Below are positions 17,523-26,027 of a DNA stretch of 64,000 nt, one piece after another; position 1 is the stretch's first letter, and every line of letters begins with the position of its first letter. Both the position numbers and the translations under genes were made by a program. The DNA comes from Paenibacillus sacheonensis. GTDB taxonomy: Bacteria; Bacillota; Bacilli; Paenibacillales; Paenibacillaceae. A model generated the notes under the pieces. It searched no databases and was not told the origin of the DNA. It saw nothing but the letters and a program-made list of their open reading frames with translations. The stretch lies in contig NZ_JAAAMU010000005.1 in the NCBI RefSeq assembly GCF_009909195.1, positions 434,001 through 498,000 of the forward strand, read 5' to 3'.

Positions 17523-17556
17523 AAAAAAAGCGCTTCCCAATCACTGGAGCCGCTTC
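17523..17556 (-). terminator. Intrinsic terminator of the riboswitch expression platform
   Basis: On the minus strand AAGCG..TCC and GGA..CGCTT form a hairpin around AGTGATTG, followed by seven T residues, between aptamer and PilZ ribosome binding site. Confidence 0.65.
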
Positions 17557-17579
17557 TCGAACCCAGGCCAAAGCCGGGG

Positions 17580-17690
17580 CACATTTCGGCAGCCAGGCTG
17601 TCAGTTATCCGTCGTAACGGACCTTAGACCCTTTGGCTTTGCGTCCTTGCCTTTCGGCAAGTTTGCCAGTATCGATGTCTATGAAGTTGT
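17580..17690 (-). promoter_or_regulatory. Cyclic-di-GMP-I (GEMM) riboswitch upstream of the PilZ gene
   Basis: The minus strand contains the GEMM-I consensus in order: CTGGCAAAC, the GAAA tetraloop of P2 (TTGCCGAAAGGCAA), the invariant GGACGCAAAGCC, GGGTCTAAGG, and the tetraloop-receptor side CAGCCTGGCTGCCG. The aptamer is followed by a terminator hairpin at 17523-17556 and then the PilZ gene. This arrangement supports transcriptional control by c-di-GMP. Whether ligand turns the gene on or off cannot be read without folding both states. Confidence 0.93.
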
Positions 17691-17713
17691 GGATGACGGT
17701 CGGATTGGACGAC

Positions 17714-18796
17714 TTACACTTCTTTGACGATCATTAGGCTTTGTTCGTCTTTCAGATCGATTTGATAGGCCGGCGAAGGAGGCGTTCCGTCTCGTTCCCG
17801 GATGATGCGCACGATCGGCCGATGGACGGCGAGCGGATTGTTGAGCGCTACGACGGCGATCTGCCCGGTATTCAGCAGTACCGTTGTCGATACGGGATAA
17901 ATCGAGATATGCCTGCAAAAAACTTTGATCATGTCCAAATCGAAGTACGTGTTGCCCGCCGCAAACAGGAACTCGATCGCTTCCGAGGGCGTGAATCGCT
18001 TTCGATGCGGTCTCGTGGAGGTCAACGCGTCGTATACGTCGGCGATGCTGACGATCTGCGCGTACTCATGAATCTCGTCTCGCTGCAGCCGCCGCGGATA
18101 ACCGGAGCCGTTATAGCGTTCGTGATGCTGAAGCGCGCAGTGGGCCGAGAGGAGCGAAATATCGTGCTGCGCACGGATAATGTTGAAACCTTCTTCCGTG
18201 TGCCTCTCCATCTGCGCTCGTTCGTCCTTCGTGTAGACGCCGGACTTCTGAAGCAGCTCCTTCGGAATTCGGGTCATGCCGACGTCGAACAGCAGCGCGC
18301 CCATTCCGAGTTCTTCCAGTTGATTTCGATTATACCCTTTGGCGAGCCCCATGATACCTGCTAGAATAGCGACGTTGAGCGAATGATGGAACAAATAGCT
18401 GTCGGCGACATGAATGTTCGTCAAGTTGACCATCAACTCTTCTCGGCCGACAAGATCCTGCAGAATATCTCCGAATACCTTTCGAAAGGTTCTTCCGAGC
18501 TCCGGCGCGATCGTCCGGCCCTTCATGACCGGCTGATCCCGAAGGGTGCTCATCGTTTTGTAAATGGCATCCGACGCCCGCTTCCTCGTGTCGTCCTGGA
18601 TGGCCGATGTCGGCTCCAAGCCCTCCGTCAGCGGGTCGTCGACGAACAGCACATCAATGCCGAGCCCCATCAATCTGTCGATGAATCGTTGATTCAGCTC
18701 AACGCCCGCACCGAGCAATACGTTTCCATTTTCCTGTAAAATAGGGCGGGCAAGCTTTTCTCCCGGAGCAACGGAGTGGATGTTAGTTTTTCTCAT
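17714..18796 (-). CDS. HD-GYP domain protein with degenerate catalytic site
   Basis: 360 residues. The C-terminal HD-GYP domain keeps the first His (HHSLNVA), HHERYNGSGYP and DVYDALTS, but the HD-x-GK signature reads FDVGM, so the metal-binding His and the Lys are lost. Normal HD-GYP enzymes hydrolyse c-di-GMP through a di- or tri-iron centre; this one is probably inactive or a c-di-GMP sensor (inference). It starts 35 bases after the GGDEF gene and is part of the c-di-GMP block. GGGAGAACATCC precedes the ATG. Confidence 0.88.
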   Translation of the reverse strand: MRKTNIHSVAPGEKLARPILQENGNVLLGAGVELNQRFIDRLMGLGIDVLFVDDPLTEGLEPTSAIQDDTRKRASDAIYKTMSTLRDQPVMKGRTIAPELGRTFRKVFGDILQDLVGREELMVNLTNIHVADSYLFHHSLNVAILAGIMGLAKGYNRNQLEELGMGALLFDVGMTRIPKELLQKSGVYTKDERAQMERHTEEGFNIIRAQHDISLLSAHCALQHHERYNGSGYPRRLQRDEIHEYAQIVSIADVYDALTSTRPHRKRFTPSEAIEFLFAAGNTYFDLDMIKVFCRHISIYPVSTTVLLNTGQIAVVALNNPLAVHRPIVRIIRERDGTPPSPAYQIDLKDEQSLMIVKEV

Positions 18797-18831
18797 GGAT
18801 GTTCTCCCGCCTTTGTCGCGTGCTCATTGAT

Positions 18832-19545
18832 TCATGCCTGCAGCGCTGCCGGTTCGGAATCTTGCATCTTGCACATATATTTGTCCGCATACATGTTTTT
18901 ATCGGCCGTATAGGTCAATTGGCTTAGGTCTTTTCCTTGATCCGGAAAAACCGCATAACCGATCGATACCGATAATCGAAGCCCGATTCGTCTGGAAATG
19001 CCAAGCAGCTGTTCGTGAATTCGCTTCGTGATCCGTTCAATTCCTTTGTCGTCGGCATAGGGACAAATCAAGATAAACTCGTCTCCGCCCCACCTGCCTA
19101 CGAACTCGCCGCGCTCGGAGCAGGACCTCAGCGTATCTGCGATCAAGGCGAGTGCCGTATCGCCTTGATGGTGGCCGAAGCGGTCGTTTACTTCTTTGAA
19201 ATCGTTGACGTCCAGCATGATTACCGTCATGCGCTTGCGTCTGCGGGCCGCCTTCCGAAGCAGCTTCTTGAACGTCGCTTCGATGAATCGCCGGTTGTAG
19301 GCGCCCGTGAGGCTGTCGGTCGTTGCCTCGAACCGCAAGCGATCGTAGCTGCGGCCAGCAAGCCAAGCCCCCGGGAACGCGGCTGCCGCCAAGGCGGCGA
19401 GTCCTAGCTGGACGGGTAGCAGCAAATGTCCTTGACTGGATGCCATATAGCACAGGCCTGCTGCGGCCGCTGTCATTCCCAATGCCGAGGCAGATGCAAG
19501 TATTCGTCCGTTCGTTGACAATTCGCTGATCCCCTTTCCAATCAA
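18832..19545 (-). CDS. Membrane-bound diguanylate cyclase (GGDEF), short
   Basis: 237 residues. Two N-terminal membrane helices (residues about 14-36 and 42-62) precede a GGDEF domain with TDSLTGAYNRRF, LDVNDFKEVND and the intact GRWGGDEF loop. It should make c-di-GMP from two GTP. The RxxD inhibitory site upstream of GGDEF is absent, so product inhibition is not expected. Its ATG overlaps the stop of the upstream GGDEF gene (ATGA), indicating translational coupling. Confidence 0.9.
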   Translation of the reverse strand: MIGKGISELSTNGRILASASALGMTAAAAGLCYMASSQGHLLLPVQLGLAALAAAAFPGAWLAGRSYDRLRFEATTDSLTGAYNRRFIEATFKKLLRKAARRRKRMTVIMLDVNDFKEVNDRFGHHQGDTALALIADTLRSCSERGEFVGRWGGDEFILICPYADDKGIERITKRIHEQLLGISRRIGLRLSVSIGYAVFPDQGKDLSQLTYTADKNMYADKYMCKMQDSEPAALQA

Positions 19546-21287
19546 TGATTAACGACTCGGTTCCGTCCGTTATGCTTGGCCCGGTACAGCGCCGTATCGA
19601 TTTTGGTGAACAAGTCCCTGAGGTATGACTTGACGTCGGCAATCTGAATGTCGGTCTGTTCTTCGACAACATGCATGCCCATGCTGATCGTCACGGATAT
19701 CGGTGCTCGGCCGCGCCCCGCCGGAATCTCGTTGGATTCCACTACTTCGCGGATGCGCTGCGCCAGCATCTCGGCTTGCTCCTTGGACGTATGCGGCAAA
19801 TACACGGTAAACTCTTCGCCGCCGTATCTGGCCAGGATATCGGTACGCCGGAGAGCCCCGCGCACCGCCTCCGCCGTGCGCTTGATGACCTCGTCCCCGA
19901 CAAGATGCCCATAGTTGTCGTTCACGTGCTTGAACAAATCGATATCGAACAAAAGAATCGCAAACGGAATCCTGTACCGCAAATTCGTCTGCACCTCGTG
20001 CTCGAGCTGCTGCATCAGAAACCGGCGGTTAAAGCACCCGGTCAAGCTGTCGGTCACCGCCATCTGTTCGAGCTTGCGGTTGGCCTGAAACAGCTCGTCC
20101 TGCATGTAGATCAACGCCCGGTTTCGTTCTTGAAGCGAGTTGTTCTGCTCCTGAGACTTCAAAACATGCGATTTCAGCTCCGTGATATCCTGCAGCGTAA
20201 TGACTCTGCCCTTCAAGCTGCCGCCGATTAGGATCGGGGCCGTATGAAGCGATAGATATTGCTTCGGTTCATTCGGCAATTCGATGGCCAGCTCCGTATG
20301 CAAACGCTTGGAAGCATGCCCGCGGAATTCGAGCAAGAATGCTTCTCCCGCTTCCGGTTGAAGCGCATGCGCACTCAGAATCGCCGTCAAATTTATAGGT
20401 TTCCAAAGCGCGATCCCGAGCTTGGGGCATACGTTTCGGTTCACCTCGATCACGACATCGTGCTCGTCCAGAACGATAATGCCGACCGACAGCGTGTCCA
20501 CGACATCCTGCTGGGCGATTCGGACAAGATCGAATGAACGGTGCTTCTGCAGCGAGGTCAAGAAGAAAATATCCGACAACAGGATGCCGAAGGACGTAAT
20601 GCCCGGGATGACCGGAAGCCATGGATCCAGGATAACGTTGACGGTCAAATCGACGACCGGAAGCGCAAACACAATGATGATGCCGGCAAGCGCATTCACT
20701 AGCCGAGCCTTGTCCGTTCGGTCCGACAGCAGGCGGGCCTTGCGCCATAGGAGCTGAACCGAATAAACGAAGTAAGTAATCAGAAGCAGGATCATGCTCC
20801 AAAAAACAGGTCCGTACACGCGTTCCTCGTAGCTGCCATGAACCGGAGCAACGAATGCATGCGACGGATTCCAAATCATGGCGGCCGATAACAGAATCGA
20901 CGGCGCGAGCAGCAACAGCACGGTGCTGCGGTTTGGCTTGTAATACGAGCCGCTCACGAGGAATTTGGCGAATAGCAGCCACCCGAAACCGAGCATCGAT
21001 AAACCGACAAAGGATAGAGTAATATAGGCAATCTGTAGGTGTGGTTGTTCTGTCGTGTGGACGCCGATCTGGCCGACCGGCCAAATCATCATGAAGAAGT
21101 GGAAGAACAGATAGACTTTATATTGCGCAGAGATAACGTGCTTGATAAATACATAGATGAAGATGGCGAACAAGCTTGCCAGCAAGCCCAAATCTATACC
21201 CGTCATAAGTCCCATGTGCTCCACCCAAATCACTAGAAAGTTGTCTATGAAAAAAGACCTGGGACAATCTGTCATTTGCTCTTCCAT
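19542..21287 (-). CDS. 7TM-sensor, PAS and GGDEF diguanylate cyclase
   Basis: About 581 residues. The N-terminal third has seven membrane helices of the histidine-kinase N-terminal 7TM type, followed by a PAS-like domain (VVDTLSVGIIVLDEHDVVIEVN), a coiled linker (residues about 380-410) and a GGDEF domain with RYGGEEF. The inhibitory site RRTD is present, so feedback control is expected, in contrast to the downstream paralogue. The start is uncertain: a possible promoter overlaps the first ATG, so Met25 or Met28 (MGLMTGIDLGLLAS) may be correct. First gene of the c-di-GMP operon. Confidence 0.9.
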   Translation of the reverse strand: MEEQMTDCPRSFFIDNFLVIWVEHMGLMTGIDLGLLASLFAIFIYVFIKHVISAQYKVYLFFHFFMMIWPVGQIGVHTTEQPHLQIAYITLSFVGLSMLGFGWLLFAKFLVSGSYYKPNRSTVLLLLAPSILLSAAMIWNPSHAFVAPVHGSYEERVYGPVFWSMILLLITYFVYSVQLLWRKARLLSDRTDKARLVNALAGIIIVFALPVVDLTVNVILDPWLPVIPGITSFGILLSDIFFLTSLQKHRSFDLVRIAQQDVVDTLSVGIIVLDEHDVVIEVNRNVCPKLGIALWKPINLTAILSAHALQPEAGEAFLLEFRGHASKRLHTELAIELPNEPKQYLSLHTAPILIGGSLKGRVITLQDITELKSHVLKSQEQNNSLQERNRALIYMQDELFQANRKLEQMAVTDSLTGCFNRRFLMQQLEHEVQTNLRYRIPFAILLFDIDLFKHVNDNYGHLVGDEVIKRTAEAVRGALRRTDILARYGGEEFTVYLPHTSKEQAEMLAQRIREVVESNEIPAGRGRAPISVTISMGMHVVEEQTDIQIADVKSYLRDLFTKIDTALYRAKHNGRNRVVNH

Positions 21288-21311
21288 TCTAACACACTGT
21301 TCAGATATTCG

Positions 21312-21325
21312 ACAACAATTGTTGT
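21312..21325. promoter_or_regulatory. Perfect 14-bp palindrome ahead of the c-di-GMP operon
   Basis: ACAACAATTGTTGT is its own reverse complement. It sits just upstream of a possible minus-strand promoter (TTGTCG, 17-18 bases, TTAGAAT). It could be an operator; no regulator is identified. Confidence 0.35.
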
Positions 21326-21329
21326 TATC

Positions 21330-22538
21330 TTATTTAACATCCCCCGCGGCTTTCTTAAGCCGTTGTTCGAGTGCCCGTTCCAAGTACGGCGACACCTGCA
21401 GCATATCCCGGAAAGCTGCGTATTCCTGCCATTTGCGCGCGGCATCGCCGCCTCCCGCCGTTCGGACGGCGCGGATGAGCATGTTCTTCGGTGTATGCTC
21501 CGGGTCGATGAATTCCAGCAGCTGCGTGCGGTAACCGAGCACCTCCAGCAGCTGTGCGCGGATGGCGTCCGTCGCGAGCGCGGAGAAGCGCTCCTTCAAG
21601 AGCCCATGCGACAGCAGGGGCTTCATGGTCTCGTTCGTAATTTGTTTGAAGAGTTCATGCTGGCAGCAGGGCACGGATAGAATGACCGACGCCCCCCATT
21701 CGATCGCTTTGACCAGCGCGGCATCCGTCGCCGTATCGCAGGCATGAAGCGTTACGACCATATCGACGCGGGATTGGTCCTTGTAATCCGCGATATCCCC
21801 GACTTGAAAACGAAGATTGTCGTAACCGAGCTTCTTCGCGAGCTCCGAGCAGAAAGCGATCACGTCGGCCTTCAAGTCCAGGCCGACGACGGAAATGCGC
21901 CTGCCCTGCTGCACGGCGAGCAGATGATAAAGCGCGAAGGTCAAATAGGATTTGCCGCAGCCGAAATCGACGATCGTGATTTCGCGGTCTGCCGGCAGAT
22001 GCGGAAGCACGTCTGCGACCATCTCGAGAAATCGGTTGATTTGGCGAAACTTGTCCTGCTTCTTCGCGGCGACCTGGCCGTCCTTCGTCATAATGCCGAG
22101 CTCCACGAGGAACGGCGCCGCTTCCCCCTCCTGCACGACGCGCTGCTTCTGCCGGTTATGGGCGAGCGTCTCGTTCTTGCCGGCAGCGGACTGCGCCGCC
22201 GGCTTGCTGAGCACTGCGGCCTTGCCTTTCTTGGAGAAGAGCACCTGTACGTCTGCATCGTCGGTCCGGATAAGCGCCTGACGATAGTTCGAAGCGAGCC
22301 ACTCCGTCATGCGATCCGCCGCCTGCTCCCGCGGAACGTTCTCGTGCGTGACTTTATTATCGCGATAATATTGAAATTGATAGTGGAGCGCGCCTCTGAG
22401 CTCGACGGGCCGGATGACCGTCTTGGACGGAACATCGCCGTCTTTGCGGCGAAGCTGACTGAATGTCGCTCCCTTCAGCCGTCCTTCCGATACCCACTGC
22501 TCCATGTCTATCTGCCATTGTTCCTTGCCGCTGTCCAT
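21330..22538 (-). CDS. SAM-dependent methyltransferase, Methyltransf_32 type
   Basis: About 402 residues. The C-terminal half carries a class I methyltransferase fold: SAM-binding IVDFGCGKSYLTFALYH, acidic strand end VVGLDLKAD, and VVTLHACDTATDAAL and VPCCQHEL, as in the Methyltransf_32 family related to METTL25/GSTCD. The N-terminal 150 residues are a separate alpha/beta region that may bind RNA. The substrate is unknown. Start 22538 is preferred because GGAGG lies seven bases upstream; an in-frame Met at 22583 directly abuts the stop of the upstream gene. Confidence 0.82.
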   Translation of the reverse strand: MDSGKEQWQIDMEQWVSEGRLKGATFSQLRRKDGDVPSKTVIRPVELRGALHYQFQYYRDNKVTHENVPREQAADRMTEWLASNYRQALIRTDDADVQVLFSKKGKAAVLSKPAAQSAAGKNETLAHNRQKQRVVQEGEAAPFLVELGIMTKDGQVAAKKQDKFRQINRFLEMVADVLPHLPADREITIVDFGCGKSYLTFALYHLLAVQQGRRISVVGLDLKADVIAFCSELAKKLGYDNLRFQVGDIADYKDQSRVDMVVTLHACDTATDAALVKAIEWGASVILSVPCCQHELFKQITNETMKPLLSHGLLKERFSALATDAIRAQLLEVLGYRTQLLEFIDPEHTPKNMLIRAVRTAGGGDAARKWQEYAAFRDMLQVSPYLERALEQRLKKAAGDVK

Positions 22539-22583
22539 CTTCTGTCCTCCAGCTCCTAAACCGCTTGAATAATCGCCGTTCAT

Positions 22584-23237
22584 TCATTCCCGATCCTGTT
22601 TGACTCGCTCCAGCCCCTCGATGACTTCATCCCGGGGCAATCCCCCCGCCTCGAGCGACTCGTCCGGCAGAAGCAGCAGCCTGCGGTAAAATTCTTCTGC
22701 TTCCTCGCGCGGAATCATGCCGTCCTCGAGCAGCTCGTGAAGGATGTTCTCGGCCTCGTCATACCGCTTGTCGCCTTCATGCCATTCCCACATCAGAAGC
22801 TTCGTCGCGCGGGGCAGCTCGTAGCCGTCCAGCTGCTGCGCCAGGTCCGCCGCTTCTTCCGACGGCGTCCGCAGCATGGCCGGCGCGTCGAGCAGCGCAA
22901 GCCGCATGAACAGGTGAAAGGCCTTCAATTGGATGGGATAGCCTTGCTCCGTTCGGCCGAGCTCGTTCAGGATCGACGCTTCTTCTTTCATTAATAACGC
23001 GACGCCGCTCAAATTCGCCGTTTCGACGACTCCGTTCGTCGTCATCATCCGCACGAGGTCAGCATCCGACAGCTGTCGAATCAGCTTGCCGTTCATCCGG
23101 AATTGCCGGTCCAATAAATCATCGATGACAAGGAGCGCCTCTTCGTTCTTCCGCTGCTGCCGCAAACCCATGATGACACCCGCGGCTTCCCCCATCTGCT
23201 CGATCATGCGCATGAAAAAATCCCGTTGAAACACCAC
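22584..23237 (-). CDS. Conserved helical protein (DUF6483-like)
   Basis: 217 residues, all helical and acidic, with no membrane segment. Its features (DFFMRMIEQMGEAAGVIMGLR, repeated helix pairs, FHLFMRLALLDAP) fit a DUF6483-type protein with TPR-like helices. It starts at GTG 23237 with GGAGGG upstream and ends directly at the next gene's alternative start, so both are likely co-transcribed. Function unknown. Confidence 0.72.
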   Translation of the reverse strand: MVFQRDFFMRMIEQMGEAAGVIMGLRQQRKNEEALLVIDDLLDRQFRMNGKLIRQLSDADLVRMMTTNGVVETANLSGVALLMKEEASILNELGRTEQGYPIQLKAFHLFMRLALLDAPAMLRTPSEEAADLAQQLDGYELPRATKLLMWEWHEGDKRYDEAENILHELLEDGMIPREEAEEFYRRLLLLPDESLEAGGLPRDEVIEGLERVKQDRE

Positions 23238-23335
23238 CGACGTCCCTCCCCATGTTGCATCCCATGCCGTTCAAAGCGCTGACCGTCCACGCCTATAGAC
23301 TGTTCCGTGCAGTGAAATGTTCGATATCCGACGAT

Positions 23336-24178
23336 TTAGGCTGCCGTTCCGTTCAAAAAAGCGAGAATTTCCGCGGCAAGCCGCTGCGGCGCTTCCACCA
23401 TGCTCATATGTCCGCAGCCTTCCAGCAGCGACTGCGTAACCTGCGGGCCGTCCGTCGTAAACGTGTTTGCCGGCGGTATGACGCCGTCCTCCGAACCCGC
23501 GACCAGCAGACGCGGCACGCTCAACCCATCGAGCACGCTCGTGCGGTCGGGCCGCGCCTTCATGCCGAGCGCGGTCGCAGCCGCGCCTTCCGCATCCGTC
23601 CCAAGGCCAACTTCGATGATGCGCTTCACTTCGTCCGCCATCGATTCGCGGTGGGCGGGAGCGAAGAGCTTCGGAACCAAGCCTTCTACGAAGGATGCGA
23701 TGCCGTCCGCCCGCAGCGTTCCGGCCGCTTTGTCCCGGTTGGCTTTCGCTTCTTCGCCGTCCGGCTTAGCCGTAGAATGCACGAGGCCGAAAGACGCCAG
23801 CCGATCAGGATGCTTCTCCGCGAAAGCTAAGGAGACGTATCCGCCAAGCGAATGGCCGATCAGGCGAATCTTGCCGACGTTCAAGTGCTCCAGCAGCTGC
23901 GCGAGATCAGAAGCGAACGCCTCCATCTCGTAGACGGGCGCCTGCGGCGCCGAGCTGCGGCCATGTCCGCGCAAGTCGGGAACGATTACCCGGCCGGCGG
24001 TCTCCAACTGCGGCACTACTTTCTCCCAGTAAGAAGAGCTTCCGCAGAAGCCGTGGAGCAATACGATAACGCTGCCTGCCCCCTCTGCACCTCCGGCTCC
24101 CGAGTCGTAATATGCGATCGTTTGTCCGTCTGACAGCTTATGCGTCAGGTTAGCCATGGAACGTTGATCCGTTGTCAT
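23336..24178 (-). CDS. Alpha/beta hydrolase
   Basis: 280 residues with the alpha/beta-hydrolase order: oxyanion loop LLHGFCGSSSYW, strand and loop DLRGHGRSS, nucleophile elbow GHSLGGYV (Ser about 108), late Asp in GSEDGVIPP and His in GCGHMSMVEAP. It probably hydrolyses a small ester or lactone in the cytoplasm; the substrate cannot be predicted. AGAGGA lies ten bases before the start. The next gene on the same strand upstream is yyaC, 58 bases away. Confidence 0.87.
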   Translation of the reverse strand: MTTDQRSMANLTHKLSDGQTIAYYDSGAGGAEGAGSVIVLLHGFCGSSSYWEKVVPQLETAGRVIVPDLRGHGRSSAPQAPVYEMEAFASDLAQLLEHLNVGKIRLIGHSLGGYVSLAFAEKHPDRLASFGLVHSTAKPDGEEAKANRDKAAGTLRADGIASFVEGLVPKLFAPAHRESMADEVKRIIEVGLGTDAEGAAATALGMKARPDRTSVLDGLSVPRLLVAGSEDGVIPPANTFTTDGPQVTQSLLEGCGHMSMVEAPQRLAAEILAFLNGTAA

Positions 24179-24236
24179 GAAATTCCCATCCTCTCGTATC
24201 TGGAATGCCTGCTCCGCGGCAGGCGAATATCGACTG

Positions 24237-24809
24237 TCATTCCAACTGCAGTGCTTTCACTTCAGGCAGGCCCCATGCCGCTTGCACGGCGTTCGCGAGC
24301 GCACGGGCCATGCCCAGCACTTCTTGCAGCGACGCGTGTTGAATCGTCCAATACGGCTTCACGCTCTTCGGTCCCACGATGCCGGCGATGCTGTAATGTC
24401 CAGCCGGAGATAACCGCTTCCCGATCGCGTGTCCCGGGTAGAGCGGCCCCTCGCTGACGATATAGCTCGGATCCTGCCCCTTCATACCCAAAGCGGCATC
24501 GACCGCAATCGTCAGGAACGTATCCGGAATCGCTGCTTTCAACGTTTCGTACCGATCGGCATCGCATGGATGCGCAAGCGTTCCGATGATATGGTTCCAG
24601 CCCGATTGCGCCAAGAGCGTACCGACGAGCGGTCCGAACGAATCGCCGGTCGAGCAGTCCGTTCCAATGCATAGAAAAGCGACGCGGTTGCGGTCCGGCT
24701 GCGCCGCGGCAGCATGCCGAAGCAGCTCCTCCACGCCGCCGAGCGCGACGGTCTCTCTGAACACGGGATCTTCCGTGCGCCCTCTGCGGGCTTTGGCCCG
24801 GTTTCCCAT
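24237..24809 (-). CDS. yyaC: Spore protease-like protein YyaC (DUF1256)
   Basis: 190 residues of the YyaC family, which shares the fold of germination protease GPR. Recognisable segments are FLCIGTDCSTGDSFGPLVG, AVDAALG and GPLYPGHAIGKRL, followed by VGDYSI-type GHYSIAGIVG. YyaC is made during sporulation in Bacillus; its substrate is not established. The N-terminus has an extra basic stretch (GNRAKARRGRTED). GAGGAGG precedes the ATG. Another marker of a spore former. Confidence 0.87.
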   Translation of the reverse strand: MGNRAKARRGRTEDPVFRETVALGGVEELLRHAAAAQPDRNRVAFLCIGTDCSTGDSFGPLVGTLLAQSGWNHIIGTLAHPCDADRYETLKAAIPDTFLTIAVDAALGMKGQDPSYIVSEGPLYPGHAIGKRLSPAGHYSIAGIVGPKSVKPYWTIQHASLQEVLGMARALANAVQAAWGLPEVKALQLE

Positions 24810-24974
24810 GGGTTCCGCTTCCTCCTCGTTCCGACTGTCCCCATTGTACCGAATTCGGACGGGCGCATCAAATTAGCGGGCAGCGGGGAAACGCAGGATA
24901 CAAAGAGGGGAATGCCGATTTACCTGTTATCGGGGAAGCCGTCCGCCTTCGCAGTGGCGAGCGCCGCCCCAGCA

Positions 24975-24983
24975 TGCTACAAT
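24975..24983 (+). promoter_or_regulatory. Extended -10 promoter element of the DUF1128 gene
   Basis: TGCTACAAT is an extended -10 motif 34 bases upstream of the GTG start at 25017. No good -35 is visible. Confidence 0.45.
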
Positions 24984-25016
24984 ACGTTCAGTCCGTACAG
25001 TGGGAGGAGAGATACA

Positions 25017-25244
25017 GTGCGAAACTTGGAAGAAGCGAACGTGGAGAACGTCGCTTTCATGATCGACACCATCAAAAACAAGCTGCGCATGGCATCGGGA
25101 GCCGCCATGCAGGCGACCAACTTTAGTTTGGAAAAATACGAGGACCTGCGCGACGTCTACGAAATCGTGGCCGGCAAAGATAAGTTCAGCATCAGCGAGG
25201 TCGAAGCGATCGTGTCCGAACTGGGCCAGCTGCGCGAGAAATAG
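25017..25244 (+). CDS. DUF1128 family protein (YfkK-like)
   Basis: 75-residue soluble helical protein matching DUF1128: NVENVAFMIDTIKNKLRMAS, AMQATNFSLEKYEDLRDVYE and FSISEVEAIVSELGQL. Function is unknown in Bacillota. The GTG start at 25017 is chosen for GGGAGGAGAGATACA directly upstream and because it matches the family's length; the longer open frame to 24714 lacks support. It is monocistronic with its own promoter and terminator. Confidence 0.85.
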   Translation: MRNLEEANVENVAFMIDTIKNKLRMASGAAMQATNFSLEKYEDLRDVYEIVAGKDKFSISEVEAIVSELGQLREK

Positions 25245-25293
25245 AGTTGTCCGAGTTACAATTACTACCAGTTTCCGACATAGTATGACATTC

Positions 25294-25325
25294 AAAAAAC
25301 CGGACGCTCGCTGCGCCCGGTTTTT
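25294..25325 (+). terminator. Terminator of the DUF1128 gene
   Basis: AAAAAACCGG pairs with CCGGTTTTT around CGCTCGCTGCG, followed by a further T-run. It may also work for the convergent gene at 25381. Confidence 0.8.
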
Positions 25326-25380
25326 GTTTTTTCCACTATTTTACTAAATAGCCAAATGTGTATGTCTATCTCCTTGGCGC

Positions 25381-25842
25381 TTAGTTCTCTTCGTCTTCTT
25401 CATCCGGCTGCTGGGATTGCCCGCCTGAGGCGGAGATCGACAGCTTGACGGCTACCGTCTTGTTCTCGCCTTTGAGGAAATAAGCGAGGCGCTCCAGCTT
25501 CTCGGCCAGTTCCGGTCCGCTGAGCGTCACGTTCAGCTCGTAGCCGAACTGATCTTCCGGTACGGAGCGGCCGGTCGCCGCGTACGGCGCGGACGAATAG
25601 GCTTCCGCGGCATTGCGCGAAGCGAGGAGCTGCTCCGGCGAAAATTTATCGGATTTGTTCACGACGCGCTCGTAAATACGGAGCTTCTTCAGCAGCATGT
25701 AATATTGAGCGGAATGCTTGAAACCCCACGCGTCCCGGATATCTTTGAGCGTGTAGTCCATCTTCCACTGCTTGAGTTTCTCCACTTGTTCGTCGGTCGA
25801 TAGGGCAAGAAAGTCATCGATCGGTAAGATTGGCTGCGGCAT
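25381..25842 (-). CDS. Conserved hypothetical protein, 153 aa
   Basis: 153 residues. The N-terminal 70 residues (LSTDEQVEKLKQWKMDYTLKDIRDAW, then HSAQYYMLLKKLRIYERV) suggest a small DNA-binding-like helical domain; the C-terminal half is a short beta domain followed by a very acidic tail (PDEEDEEN). No membrane segment. I do not recognise the family. It lies between the DUF1128 gene (convergent) and the gal operon (upstream, same strand, separated by a terminator). Confidence 0.72.
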   Translation of the reverse strand: MPQPILPIDDFLALSTDEQVEKLKQWKMDYTLKDIRDAWGFKHSAQYYMLLKKLRIYERVVNKSDKFSPEQLLASRNAAEAYSSAPYAATGRSVPEDQFGYELNVTLSGPELAEKLERLAYFLKGENKTVAVKLSISASGGQSQQPDEEDEEN

Positions 25843-25974
25843 TGATTAGGTCCCCCCGGATCTGAAAAATACACTTCTGCAATTTATTTTCGCCACAACC
25901 TCCAAATTCCCTTTTTTTAATATAAAAATATTCCAGTTATTTTGCCATGTTCGCATAATTTTATGCACAAAAAT

Positions 25975-26014
25975 AAAAAAAGGCCGTTCGAAGCCGCTTG
26001 GCTTCGAAACAACC
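25975..26014 (-). terminator. Terminator of the galKET operon
   Basis: On the minus strand AAGG-TTCGAAGCC pairs with GGCTTCGAA-CCTT around AAGC, followed by seven T residues, 14 bases after the galT stop. Confidence 0.82.
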
Positions 26015-26027
26015 TTGAATCGCAACA

